Source: Paulownia fortunei
Taxonomy: Eukaryota > Streptophyta > Magnoliopsida > Lamiales > Paulowniaceae
Direction: 5' to 3'
NCBI GenBank assembly: GCA_019321725.1
Contig: CM033109.1
Location: forward strand, 15,097,993 to 15,161,992
Length of the DNA stretch: 64,000 bases
The translations under genes were made by a program, and so were the position numbers. The notes beneath the pieces are model-generated. The model was not told the origin of the DNA. It did no database searches and was given only the letters and a program-made list of their open reading frames with translations. Within the stretch, counting starts at the first letter, position 1. Every line of letters starts with the position of its first letter. Below, one piece after another: positions 47,801 to 60,365 of this stretch.

Positions 47801-49368
47801 TGATTGTTTGATAGAGTTAAACTCTCCTAAAATAACCAACTCAATCAATTCCCTTTCTAGCATATATATGGTTGATTTTGTGGACTGTCACAAGCCACAA
47901 AATTGGTCATCTCTCTTTCTTCTTGGTTGTCTTAGACTCTTCCAATACCAACATAGATATCTTATATCTTTCCATTATACATAAGATAATTAATAAATAA
48001 GAAAATCATATTATCTTATTTATATTTTCTCTTGCAATAATTAAAGTGGCAATCTAATAATGAGTTACTTTGATTTTGAGCTTGGACTTTGTTAAAGTCC
48101 ACTAATTAATCCAATTAATTAAATTTATCCAACTTCAATTAGTTGATCAAATCAATTAATTATTTCACTCCAATTGGACTCCATAATCTTATTAGGTCTA
48201 ATTCAATAATCACATTAATTAATTAAAAAATTAATTCAATCAATTGAATAAATTTAGTCCCCAAATAATTAATCTTCATTAATTAATTTAATCCAACTAC
48301 TTAGATTAATTCCTAGATTAGAAATGCTCAATTCTAATTTATTGTGTGACCCTTTAGATTCACAACTAACATAGCAATGAGCTTGCAATTTTTGCAACTT
48401 ATGAATATGAATTATTTTAATTAATTAATTCTCTTGGAATGAACTCCTTAATTCGAATAACCTCAAAAATCATGGAAAACACCTAGCAAGTATATCATGG
48501 TTCTTAGTCTTAAGTGAAATAGCAAGTGAACCTATTTCAATTATGAGTACCATGCACATAAGGTCCTTCCGTCATCTAATCCCCAATTGAGTTTAGGATA
48601 TGGATTATCAGTCAAAACCCTAAATAACTCAATAACTACGATCCCATTTCAAGTTCCAATAACTCATGATGAATCTATATTTATCATATCCTGACCATGG
48701 TCTTAAAGTCTTAAACTGTAAAAATATAAGAGATTCACTTATTCTAGGCAAGTGATGGATTCTATGTTGGCCATTCATTAACCTCCATGCACGCTAGTGC
48801 AACATCCAACATATTCCCTTTGCGATTATCAAGCAATTAGAAGACATATCAAAATGAGGTAGGGTGTACACAAGTCTACAATGGTGCCTCAAGTCCAAGG
48901 ATTAATCATGCTATTATAATGTGGAGATTCTTATTTTGATAGATGACATCTCCAACTAAGAATCTCCTAGGGGTTTATTTAGTATTTTTGTTCTCTAACA
49001 AGTACTCGTATACATGCACTAGCATCGCTACGATGATGCCTATAGAGTGAGACATCCTTCTCAATCGAGCATGCATCGTATGTGCAGGTTTTATTGGGTT
49101 ATTTGATGTCTTGATTTAAAAAAGCCCTTGATCTAAAACTAGTTTAAAACCAGTGCTATAGAGGCATATTTCATAATCACCATCATATGTGCGACCATGT
49201 CCTGTAGCTAAATTTGGTTTAAAGACTTTATCTAATATGTAGATAATAAATGCAAAGTAAAGGATAAAGAAGATGCCCTTTTATTAATATACTTCAAAAA
49301 AGATCATTTACAATATACAAGAGTAAAAGATGTCCAATCTAATTAGTGCGTTGGATACTACTCCAATA
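47801..49368 (-). mobile_element. copia LTR fragment G, reversed
   Basis: On the minus strand starts TATTGGAGTAGTATCC at 49368, the LTR head, and runs through the common LTR blocks in reverse (CCTTTGCGATTATCAAGCAA at 48817, GTGCCTCAAGTCCAAGG at 48884). The LTR tail is missing; the break is near 47800. No partner LTR is seen. Confidence 0.7.
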
Positions 49369-50198
49369 GGATGTTCTTTATTCTATTTTTAATTTGTCCC
49401 ATGCTTTGAAAAAGGCAGATGTCGTTTAGTTGCATATTATGCTCTTCAATTTAATCTAATGAGATGTAAACTAAAGTTAGTATTTTCATAATATAATAGC
49501 AAGAATAAAGATTTATATATAGACAAAAATCAAACATAAAAATCACACTTAAATCATGCCTCACATTTTGCAAGGCAGATTTCTATTTCTTTTAAAATCA
49601 ATAATGAATTCCCTCAGTCATTTCCTTAATCTAAAATTTTAATTATATAGTTTTGAAGGATTTTGTAAGTGGAAAGTTTTAAATGGCATATATATTATAG
49701 CCTAAGATACCTTTTTGTGTAATTGTTAATAAAAGGGAAATTTTGTAAGTTAACATTTTTTCTTTTTTCTTAGATAAAGTCAAATAGAGCATCTTTTCGG
49801 TGATGGATTTGAAGTTATAAAAATATTATCTGTAGTATTTTACTCGATAAGATGTGTAGTCTGAGCAAATCATTGATGTTGTTAGATAGTAAAAATTAAG
49901 TGTATAATATTAGTAAAATATTATCTATAATATTTATGACATGATAAAAAAATTATTGGGTTTTTCTGGTGTAATTGAATGAGTTTCCTAGTTTTTTTTC
50001 TTCTTATTTTTAATTAATTGTAGGAATTATCACCACTTAGTTATATTATTATTTTAGCTTGAAGGCTGAGTAACTAAGCAACTTGATTGCTTATAAATGA
50101 TAGTATTTTAAGTTTTTTTGGCGTAATTGATTGATGATATTTATATTTTTTGTTATTAGTTGAATAGAACAAAATTAGTTTTAATATCAATTTTTTAA
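49369..50198. other. unassigned AT-rich DNA
   Basis: No repeat partner in the window, no frame of note and no recognised motif. It ends at the left target duplication of D, so it is likely the same host DNA that resumes at 61938. Confidence 0.5.
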
Positions 50199-50203
50199 TC
50201 AAA

Positions 50204-50812
50204 AGTTAGAGTAGTGACCGGAAGTACCAATTAGTGGTCGTTGCTATACTTTTGTAAAAATAATCTTATTCAAAATATATTAATAAACTAGAATTTCTTT
50301 ATATTTAATTGCACTTAGATAATTAGATAAATTTCCTATATCATACTTAGCTATGGGGAATGGTCGCGCATATGATGGCGATAAAGAAACATATCTCTAT
50401 GGCTTTGGTCTGACACTAGTTTGACTTGAGGATTTATTGAGATGGGAGATCAATAAGTACATAAGACTCATGCACATGATGCATGATTGAACAAATGATG
50501 TCTCGCTCCATAGGCATCCCCATGAGGATACTAGTGTATGTATGCGGGTGCTTGTTGTGGATTAAGTACACCGAACAAGCCCCAGGAAATTATCAGCCTA
50601 GACATAATTTGAATCGTTCAATCAGGTTCACCAAACAAAGTGATAATGTTCTGGTATACATGAATCATTTTGTTTTTAATTAAGTGAGTAATTTAGACGT
50701 AAACCAATAAGCTATATCGATCCAAAACCGCATGTATTAAATATGTTTATGCATGGTTTTAAATTTTTAATTTTCTACTATGTATACGTCTTGCAATCTT
50801 GTAAAGCTAATA
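50204..50812 (+). repeat. copia D 5' LTR with ~1-kb internal deletion
   Basis: Head AGTTAGAGTAGTGACC and tail TTGTAAAGCTAATA. Compared with the 3' LTR it lacks about 950 bp; the join is near 50600 (GGAAATTATCAG to CCTAGACATAATTTGAATC). A 66-codon frame crosses the join and is not a gene. Confidence 0.82.
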
Positions 50813-50813
50813 A

Positions 50814-50826
50814 TGGTATCAGAGCC
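50814..50826 (+). promoter_or_regulatory. tRNA-Met primer-binding site of D
   Basis: TGGTATCAGAGCC, perfect, one base after the 5' LTR. Confidence 0.85.
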
Positions 50827-52612
50827 TAGGTTATATATTTGATTATCTTTACGATTAATTCCTGAATTCATATGATGAAAATTTATGTGATAAAACTATA
50901 TACTTTATATGTGATAAAATTATTTATGTGATGTTATATCTGGTATTAATTGTTTTAAACATTAAAAGTTTAAATGAGATGAAAAATTGTTGATGTTAGA
51001 CATTAAGAAAAGCTAGTAGCGTGTCTGTTACTGTAGCAGCACCGCAATGCCATTTGGAGGCGCCATGTCGCTGAACCTACAAAAGGTTTCAGCGCCGCAA
51101 ACACTATCCATAGGTGTTATGGTGTAGGGCTTACAGAAGCCACGGTGCCACGGCAGGGCCAGAAGACACTGCAACTTCATTGGAAATTTTTCAAAGGGCC
51201 GCCAATGCTAGTTTCAAGTGTCACGGCCCACTGGGTATTGTACCCAGTTTGTTTTTTCTTAGTTTTAGGGTGTAATTGTTATAAGCGAATTTTGATCAAT
51301 TCAATTTTTTTAAAAAAATATTAAATTTAAATTAATAAAAATGGTGTTTTCATGAATAACCTAAATTATTAATCCCATGTTTAAATCAACACAGAAAGAA
51401 TGGTAAATTTACATGCTTTGAATTATTAATGTGATATTTAATCCAGCATGTTAGGGATGTGGAGATGATCATGGAGCATAGATAATTTTATGGATGTTAT
51501 ATGTGAATGATTTTATATTTTTTGGGTCTTAATTAAAATGAGGTATGCATGTCTCGTATTTTCTCTATTTTCTCTAAATATTAATTCTATCTCCCTCTTA
51601 TGTATCTCCTATTGGAAGAAACTTCAAGGTTTCTTGTTAGGTGAGCAATTGTAATAAGAGTAGTTTTAGGATGTTTATATTTTCTTTTTTAGTTTGGTGG
51701 AAATACAAGAAAAATGAGCAAGATGGAGAAAAACAAATAAGGCCCATGAACATGTAATAGTTATGATCTATTTTCATTTTAATTACAATACTTAGATTGA
51801 CCAAGATCCACTTTGGCTCGAGTGGATCGCATATGATATGGCCATGATTATCCATATTTTTATATATATATATGGTGATCCATGCATGGTTTATTCATTA
51901 CTTTTTATTGATTATGCTTGTAGTCACTAGGATAGTGAACATTAAATAAAAAAATACAGGAAGAGTAGATAGGGTCTTGGAATTATAAGGTTTAACCTCT
52001 CACTGAAAAGTTAAGTTTAGAATTTTTAATTAAGTTGCATGTCAAGCAAACATGGGCAAAATTGAGTTGGACTCAATCGTCTATGTCTTCCATCAAAAGT
52101 AATTGGCATGATGATGCTCTTGCATTTAGGATATTGTACATGAGTTGTGGAATGCCTAAATGATGGAAAGCTACGATTACTACAAAGAATGGTGATACTA
52201 ATTGGATGGACTCGTCTTTATCATTGTCCATGAGTCATAGGATGCTTAGATGCTCTATCTACAAGGAGGTTTGATGGGGTATGTTTGACACCTAGTACCA
52301 TATGTGATCATAAAATTGGGACATATGAGAAGAAGTGAGGCAAAATAACTTAAGGATTGCGTGGTATTAATTGCAATTGCTAATGAAGTTAGCACCTTTT
52401 AGTATTTTATATGCACTCGCAAAATTGGGCATATAAAATATTAAATGGGCCTTAAGCCCACTAGAAAATCAGATTTTTCGAATCACCGGGGTGATAGAAT
52501 TTGAATAAAATAGTATGAGATATTTATAATTAAAAATCATAGTATAAATAAATATATTATCGAATGTATACTTATTTTTCTGCCTAGCATACATTATAAA
52601 TTAGGTCTCAAA
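50827..52612 (+). other. copia D untranslated leader
   Basis: No gene. GC-rich island at 51010-51235 (GGAGGCGCCATGTCGCTG, CCACGGTGCCACGGCAGGG). Paired motifs: CATGAGTTGTGGAATG (52139) with CATGAGTCATAGGATG (52229), and ATCATAAAATTGGGACATAT (52307) with CACTCGCAAAATTGGGCAT (52414). Confidence 0.75.
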
Positions 52613-53800
52613 ATGGCCAAAAATCCACTTGCATCAATTCTGGACACCAATAAATTAATTAGTTCCAATTATATCGATTGGCTTAGGAACCTTTGGATTT
52701 TTCACTAGTTTGAAAAGAGGTTTATGTATTTGATGTGATGCCACTATCAGCTCCGTCATTGAATGCCACAAAGAAAAAGCTTGCAGAATCTCATAAGCAA
52801 GTTGAGGATGAGATCTACAAGCCAAAGTTATATAATAGGATCAATCTCAAAGGAGTTGTGCAACATGAGAATATGGCACATGTTGCCGATATTCATCTTC
52901 ATTTGAAGGAGTTGTATGGTAAATACATAAGGCAGGTGAGATATCAAGTTTCGAAAGAGCTATTTTGATGTCATATAACATAATGCTCTCCAGTCCAAAA
53001 CCATGGGTTGATGATAGGCTTTATCAAAAGGATCGAGTCCCTTAAAGTAGCTATGGACAACGATCTATGCGGATCTCATTGTGTAGTATCTACCATCGTC
53101 ATTTAACACCTTCATGGTGAACTTCAACATGCATAAGAAAGAAACTAACCTTGCTAAGTTGGTCAACATATTGAAGATGGTTGAATCCGCCATGGAGAAG
53201 AATAAGCCTGTCATGCTCGTAGGTTCCTCGTCCCAACTTAAGGCTAAAAAATTAAAGAAAGGGTAGAAGAATGGTTATTCTAAGAAAGCCAAGGGCATAA
53301 AAGCCTCTGGTTGAATGGATAAGGGTTCCAAGACAATGACATGTGCCACTATTATAGCAAGTTGGGGCATTAGAAATAGAACAACAAAAGTACCTTGCAA
53401 GTCATGCGAAGGATTCTGGTATGTATTTTGTAAAAGTTAACCTTTTAGTTAACGATGCTTCATGGGTATTAGATGTCAGATGTGGTTCTCATCTTTGCAA
53501 TAACTTGTAGTCTATAACAAGAAGCAAAGATCTAAGTAGAGGAGAGACTACCCTAAGGCTGGGGAATGGGGAAAGAGCTAATGCATTAGCCATAGGAATA
53601 GTCCACTTAGCTCTAGGTGGAGGAGTTAGCACAGATTTTTCTAGATAGATAAGGTCATAGTTTTTCTATATCTAATGGTGATGTTCTATTTTTTAGGTTC
53701 TTCAATGATTCATACTGAAGTGTTGACAAATGATTTATATACTATTACATCCAAAACTCCATCTTATAAATTCAAAATATATATATATAAATTAGATAAT

Positions 53801-54236
53801 CATAGTTCCACGTACTTGTGGCATGCTAGACTAGGTCATATCTCTAAGAAAAGAGCTCATAAGATGGCACAATTGCTTGATCCTAAGGACGAGCGAGAAA
53901 TGACAAAAAGTGAATCTTGCCTTAAGGGAAAGATGACTAAGTTACCATTTGTTGGACAAGTGGAGCATGCTGCAAATTCCTTGGATTTGATTCATACGGA
54001 TATAAGCAAGCCATTAATCATAGTTCCACATACTTGTGGCATACTAGACTAGGTCATATCTCTAAGAAAAGAGCTCATAAGATGGCACAATTGCTTGATC
54101 CTAAGGATGAGCAAGAAATGACAAAAAGTGAATCTTGCCTTAAGGGAAAGATGACTAAGTTACCATTTGTTGGACAAGTGGAGCATGCTGCAAATTCCTT
54201 GGATTTGATTCATACGGATATAAGCAAGCCATTAAG
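53801..54236 (+). repeat. 218-bp tandem duplication inside D
   Basis: 53801-54018 and 54019-54236 are direct copies starting CATAGTTCCACRTACTTGTG and ending AAGCAAGCCATTAA. I count about five differences, so they are ~98% identical. They cover the GAG-pre-integrase motif LWHARLGHISKKR (W to Y-type change not seen; second copy HTRLGHISKKR). The unit is not a multiple of three, so the second copy is in another frame. Confidence 0.95.
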
Positions 54237-55326
54237 TGTTATTGCTTCATTATCTTTACTAACGATTGATCTAGGTATGGGTATGTGTATCTTTTGAGAT
54301 ACAAGTCCGAAGCCTTTGAAAAGTTTAAGAAGTCTAGACATGAAGTGAGAAATAAATTGGGCAAAGTTTTAAGACTCTTCAATCTGATCAAGGAAGTGAA
54401 TACTTGATCTTGGAATTTCTTGATTATCTAAGAGAAATAGAATTCTATCGTAGTGAACTCCACAGCTTAATTAAGTTGTTGAGCATAGAAACCAAACATT
54501 GTTAGACATGGTTTGGTCCATGATGAGTTTCACTGGGCTTCCTCTTTCATTCTGGAGTTATGCTTTGGAAATAGGGCATATCTATTAAATAGAGTGCCAG
54601 TAAAGGTGGTGCCTAAAATACAATATGAGATGCGGTATGGCAAGACCCCTTCTTACAAATACCTTAAGGTATGGAATTTCCATGCTTATGTGATGCAACA
54701 ACTAGGAGATAAGTTAGATATGAGATCCACCTTATATAAGTTCATAGGGTATCAAAAGGAATCCATTAAATAATACTTCTACGATCCCTCAAAATAAAAT
54801 ATTTGTTTCGATAAATGCCACCTATATTGAGAAGGCATTTTTATTGTATAGAATGGCGAGGTTGTAGAGCTTGAAAAAATTCAAGACCCACAACAAGTCC
54901 TACAAGAGGTAATAGTAACAGAACCACCAACAGCTAGCACTTCAAACACACACCTTCCTAGGATACCTGAAAGGGTCACAAAGCAACTTGATAGGTATGT
55001 TTCTTATTAGAGAATAATAAGGGCAGGCTGACCTTAAAAAATAATACAAGGAACTATGGAGAAGTGATTTCTGATATCAACTCAAGAAGATGGTAGGATG
55101 TCATACAATTCGAAATAGACTACATCCAACAAGGTTTGGACCTTAGTGGACCCACCATAAGGTCTACTAATGGAAGCTTGGAGTAATGGAGAGGTGACGA
55201 CATATAAGGCATGACTGGTTGGAAAGGGTTACACTCAAAGGCAAGGTATTGATAATGAGAAAACCTTCTCACTAATAGCAATGCTTAGATCTATTCAAAT
55301 CTTGCTAGCCATATTTGCATATTTTG

Positions 55327-57628
55327 TGTAACACCCTTTAACCTAACTGCAAAGCCTAAACAACCTGATACAGTTAAGTTAAGAAATGTTAATTTTTTTT
55401 CATCTTTGCTAGAGTTATGGTTTTTTAATAAAAGTTCCCGTTTTTAGCTATAAGAGAAAGAACTTGAATCATTTTAAACACACCATATACATATATCAAA
55501 ACTGAGTACATCTGTTTACAAAACCATAACAGAACGGCTTATTTAAAAACAAAATAGAGTTTTCAAAATAAACTACAAAACAGGTTGAAGCATGGCATAT
55601 GAACAAATCTTTGTCCGGCCGCTCTAGAGACTCAGTCAACCTCTAAACCTGTACATTTCCACCTACATCATAAGAATCTAATGAGTTAAAGGCTCAGTAA
55701 GATGAAACTGATGCAATAACAAATAACATATATGCACATCTCATAAATCATTAAATGCAATATTCTATTTAATAACTTTCATTCATAAATTATTCTTTAG
55801 AGCCCTTGAAGTGTGGTACCTAACTAATAGCGATAGACCATAGTTTTCGAAACCTGTTCATAATGATTGGCCAATAAGAGAACTAATACGGGGTTTCCAT
55901 ACTTGGTTTTTCACCTCATGTATTAGCCGTATTCTATCTCATTCATTGTGGCTTTCCTATACCGGTTTTTCAACCTCAAGTATTTGCCACCATTTATTGG
56001 GTTCGCCGGTCCCTCCCGCGTCCCTTGTCTACCCGACCGTCAATCAAGTACCATACTTCCTTTTCAAAAACCTCATTATATTCTTAATAGTGTCATGCTT
56101 CATAAACCATAAATGCATCAAACATTACATCATTTGACAAACAACAACAATCACATTAAAACATGAACAAATATTATATGATTCTTGTGATACGCCAAAT
56201 GAAAGCTTCAACTTACCTCAAGTCCACTTTGTGCTAGGTGAAAAGGCCAATCTCTTTGGAAGATAGGATGTGTTAAAGGCCTAACATAATCAAATCATGT
56301 ACCATTTAATATCCATTTTATAAATCATTTAGTCTATTCTAGTTAAAGTTTATATACACTTTTCAATCTTTTGTAAAGAATTACATATCAATTACATAAC
56401 CTTTAAAACAATGCATACTCCATATTTTACTACTAATTCAAGACATTAAACATTAGGGCAGCCATTAAATACCTAATAATTCAAACATAATTATTAGGGC
56501 AACTCCTAAAACATGAACACAATACGAATTAAAATGACGTAAACTTGATTCTAACTTAAATTGATTCTAACCTTCAATTAAGCAAACTAATTGCTATTGT
56601 TTTCAATCATTCAAAGAAACTTCCAAACATAATATAAGCATTACAAAATTAATAGAAACAAGTAAATTAAACAATTTCACAAGACTATCAATTTTGCTAA
56701 AAATTAGCTTAACTAGCTTGGTTTTGGCTTCAAGTGTAACTTACTTAAGTTTTCAATCATACAAAAGTATACTAAAACATGTGACCATCCAAGATACTAC
56801 AAATTCATCATAAGAAATATTGAAAAAGAATATACCTTGATTAAGTTGGATTTAAGCTTCAAAATCAACGGTTTTCAAGCTTAAAAGGATAGAAACTTGT
56901 TCTAGCTTGTGTTCTATGAATTCCTATGGATTGAATTCAAATTTTGTGAGTATGAGAGTGTAGAGAAATTTGGGAGAAACTTAGGAGAATAAGGGCTGGT
57001 CATTTTTGAGGTGCTTCCACAAGAAATATCGATGAAAATGATTTCTTTGGCCTTTCAAAGAGAGGTAAGTGGAGGGTGATGATTGGTTGCATCATGTTTG
57101 GTGTCTTCTGATGCTAAAAGCCATGTTCATGGGCTAAGGAGATGACAAAAATTGATGCTTTGGTGTTATAATCAAATGCAATGCGGTTTAGAATAGTTTT
57201 ATGCAACCTAGTCAACCAACCAATTGAATTGCACCATTGTGTATACTTTTAGTTCTTAGCCAATGTAACATATTTCAAGTAAATATTTAGACAGTTAATC
57301 ACTTTAGCATATAACTAGTATGGAGCAATACAAATAATTTATTTTATGGCCATTCAACACATCAATCTTCCTTAATCGAGATACCAAACTTTTTACTGCA
57401 AAAAGGTACTTAAGGAATATGTTAAATCAAGAAATAAAAGTTTGATCTCATATTTCATGTACTAATGCATGTTAAATCATAACTGAAGCATATAATAACA
57501 ATTATTCATGTTCGTGCAATCATGCTATTTGTATGCCATAATTCAATAATGTACATTGATTGGATGCATATTCATACAAAATGCTTATTATTGGCTATGT
57601 AGGAGAGAATTGAGAATTGGGCATTACA
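55327..57628 (-). mobile_element. solo gypsy-type LTR C2, 2302 bp
   Basis: Plus-strand view TGTAACACCCTTTAACC ... TTGGGCATTACA; minus view starts TGTAATGCCC and ends GGGTGTTACA. Perfect 5-bp target duplication TTTTG (55322-55326, 57629-57633). The copia reverse transcriptase reads AYF before it and DYEI after it, so it is a clean insertion. There is no internal region, hence a solo LTR. Same family as C1. Its mid part (56880-57628) includes a short ORF-free region absent from C1 because of the gap. Confidence 0.92.
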
Positions 57629-57955
57629 TTTTGACTATGAGATATAGTAGATGGATGTGAAGACTGCCTTCCTCAATGGAAACATTGAGGAAGAGATCTA
57701 CATGAGGCAGCCTAAGGGCTTCATATCCAAAAGAAGCGAGAAAAAGATTAGCAGGCTTCACATATCCATTTATGAACTCGAACAGGTTTTTTGAAATTGG
57801 AACATCTGATTCGATGAGGCAATCAAGACTTTTGGTTTCCTCAAAAATTCAGATGAACCATGTGTGTCTAAGAAGGTGAATGGGAGCATAGTGATATTTA
57901 TTTTATTTTATGTTGACGACATCCTTCTCATTGGGAATGATGTAAGAATATTACA

Positions 57956-59408
57956 TATTAGGTTCACTTGATCCTAGGTATGTGCAGTAGAAAATTTAAA
58001 ATTTTTAAAAATATCATGTTATAATAATTACAGCAATACCCCAGATCCAATATGATTTCTAATAATCTCGAAATTTCTAATAGTGTAATAAAATAATTAA
58101 AGTTTCAATTTATAATTTTTATATACTCTGACTATTGTACGGATTGAACCAATCAATTGCTAGCCCTTTTTCTAAATTCAGTTAACAGAGATCCACGCAT
58201 CACCCCTCTAAAGTATTCCACACTTTGAGCAAGAATACAAAATCAGAATTCCGCTAGCAATTTTGATTTCTTTTCTAACCTAGTTTATGGAATGTGTATA
58301 GAGAATATTGATTCTTATCATCAACTTGTGATAAAATAATTAATAATTAAAATAAAAGGATAGAATTTTGGTGGAACAAATGATGGAGGAGAAAAATTAA
58401 AATAATTTTACTCCTTAATATTTCTTTAAGTATGTAATCTCTCTTTTCAAACTATAGAACAATCCGAAGGTTCCTCAACCAATTGACATAATTGGTACTA
58501 GTTAATTTATTAGCTTCCAGAATTAATGTAATTGGATTTTTAGTCATTTACAGATAATCTACACAATTTTAACGAGGCATAAAATTAGCATTCTTTCAAA
58601 ACATATTCATTTATAATAGGAGTAATAAATGTCTTCTACCATTTTATTCAAACTCCATCACCCCTAATTGCAATTCGGGAAATCTTATTTTCTAATGGGC
58701 TTGAGGCCCAATCAATATGTCGTATGCCCTAATTTATGATCCATAAAACATATTAAAATGTACTTAACTTTTAACGATTGCATCTCTATGCAACCTTCAA
58801 GATATTTTACATCACTTCTTCCTATATATTCCAATTTTATGAGTTCATATGATACTAAGTGTCAAATAAGACCTATCAAACCTCCATGTAGATGGAGCAT
58901 CAAAACGTTCCATGACTCATGACCAACGTAGAGGCAAGTCCATCCCATGGACATCGCTATACTTAGTAGAGATCACAACTTTCAATTATAGAGTTATTCC
59001 ACGACTCATGGCCAATGACAAAGTAAGTTAGCATCATCATGTCAACTACTTTTGATGTAGACATTGATTATTGGGTCCAACCCAATTTTATCCATGTTTG
59101 CTTGAAATCGAAATTTAAAAATTCCTTTACTTGGTTTTTTATTCAAGTTGGGTATTTATTTTAACCAAGACCTCATCAATTTTTAATCTTAGTTTATTTA
59201 ATGTGTTTGTATTTAATTGACGGCAAGCATAACATTTGAAAACATTAAATAAACCCTACACATACATCTAATATATACATAATTCGGATGATCATGGGCC
59301 AATCCTATGCGATCTATTTGAGCTAAAAATTACTTATTTTATTAATATGATTTGAAAAATACTATTTTTACAAATACAATAGTATAATAGATGCTCACTA
59401 CTCTAACA
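57956..59408 (-). mobile_element. deleted copia derivative L (LTR head, leader, LTR tail)
   Basis: Minus strand: LTR head 59408-59337 (TGTTAGAGTAGTGAGC), then leader 59336-58570 with the paired motifs (ATTTTATGAGTTC near 58833, CCACGACTCATGGCC near 58992). Next is the gag start near 58545 (TKNPITLILEANKL, NYVNWLRNL), ending near 58436, then LTR tail 58435-57956 ending GGTTCACCTAATA-like. Flanks TTACA and CTGCA could be a decayed 5-bp duplication. It interrupts D right after YVDDILLIGNDV. Protease, integrase and reverse transcriptase are absent. Confidence 0.75.
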
Positions 59409-60350
59409 CTGCAGTCAAAAAAGGCTTGGTTGTCTACTTAATTCTCCAAGAAGGATTTAGGAGAAGCATCATACATATTAGGGTTAAGGTCTACAAAGAC
59501 AAATTTAAGATGATGAATAGGCTATCCCAATCCGTGTGCATAGATAGATGCTAAAGAGGTTTAGCATCGAGAAATCTAAGAGGGGATTCCTGCTAATGAG
59601 TCAAGGTATTTATTTCTCTAAGTCTATGTCCTCAAAGACTCCTGAGAAATAAGAGAGGATGACTCACGTGCCTTATGCCTCTGCCATCAGAAGCATAACG
59701 TACGCTATGCTATGTACTAGGCCTGATGTCACATATGCGCTGAATGTTATTAGCAGATATCAATCCAATCCAGGCGAACAATATTAGAAAATAGTAAAAA
59801 TAATACCTAGATACTTATAAAAGATTAAGAATGTCTTCTTGGTTTACGGCAGTAGACAGTTGAAGATAGAAGGTTTTGTAGATTATAGCTTTCGGTCCAA
59901 TGTAGATGATACGAAGTCCATGTTTGAATTCGTATTTGCCATAAATAGTGGAGCAATTCACTAAAAGAGTACCAAGTAGGAGACAACTACGGATTCCACC
60001 ATCGAGGTTGAGTGCATCGTTGCATATGATGTTGCTAAAGAAGTTATTTAGATGAGAAACTTCGTCCAAGCATTGGGCATAGTTCCATCTATTGTTGATC
60101 TAGTACTTCTGTATTGTGATAATAATGAAGTGATTTTTGCAAAAAATGAGCAAAGATCTCATCAAAAATCCAACCACATTAAGTGGCGATACCACCTGAT
60201 TCGTGAGATTATTGGTAGATACGACATCAAAGTGGAGAGAGTTGCCTCGGTAGAAAACATAGCAGATCTATTGATTAAACCCAATGCGCAAAAGGTATTC
60301 GAAGGACATCTTAAGAAGATGGGCCTGAGATATATGGGTAATTGGCTCCA

Positions 60351-60365
60351 GGGCAAGTGGGAGAC
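60351..60365 (+). promoter_or_regulatory. copia D polypurine tract
   Basis: GGGCAAGTGGGAGAC directly before the 3' LTR at 60366. Confidence 0.8.

Larger units (their letters stand above)
52613..60365 (+). pseudogene. copia D gag-pol polyprotein, heavily broken and twice interrupted
   Basis: Starts MAKNPLASIL.
- Gag: 52613-53400, zinc knuckle decayed.
- Protease: near 53467, VLDVRCGSHLCNN, with the catalytic triplet lost.
- GAG-pre-integrase: 53801-54236, tandemly duplicated.
- Integrase: about 54237-54640, many stops; AYLLNRVPVKVVPK readable at 54573.
- Connection and reverse transcriptase start: 55080-55321 (GYTQRQGID), then C2, continuing at 57634 (DYEI, KTAFLNGNIEEEIYM) to YVDDILLIGNDV at about 57911-57945, then L, continuing at 59409.
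- RNase H: about 59690-60365, with RSHQKSNHIKWRYHLIREI near 60150.
The last frame stays open into the 3' LTR (to 60447), unlike A and B, which stop before the polypurine tract. Confidence 0.87.
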
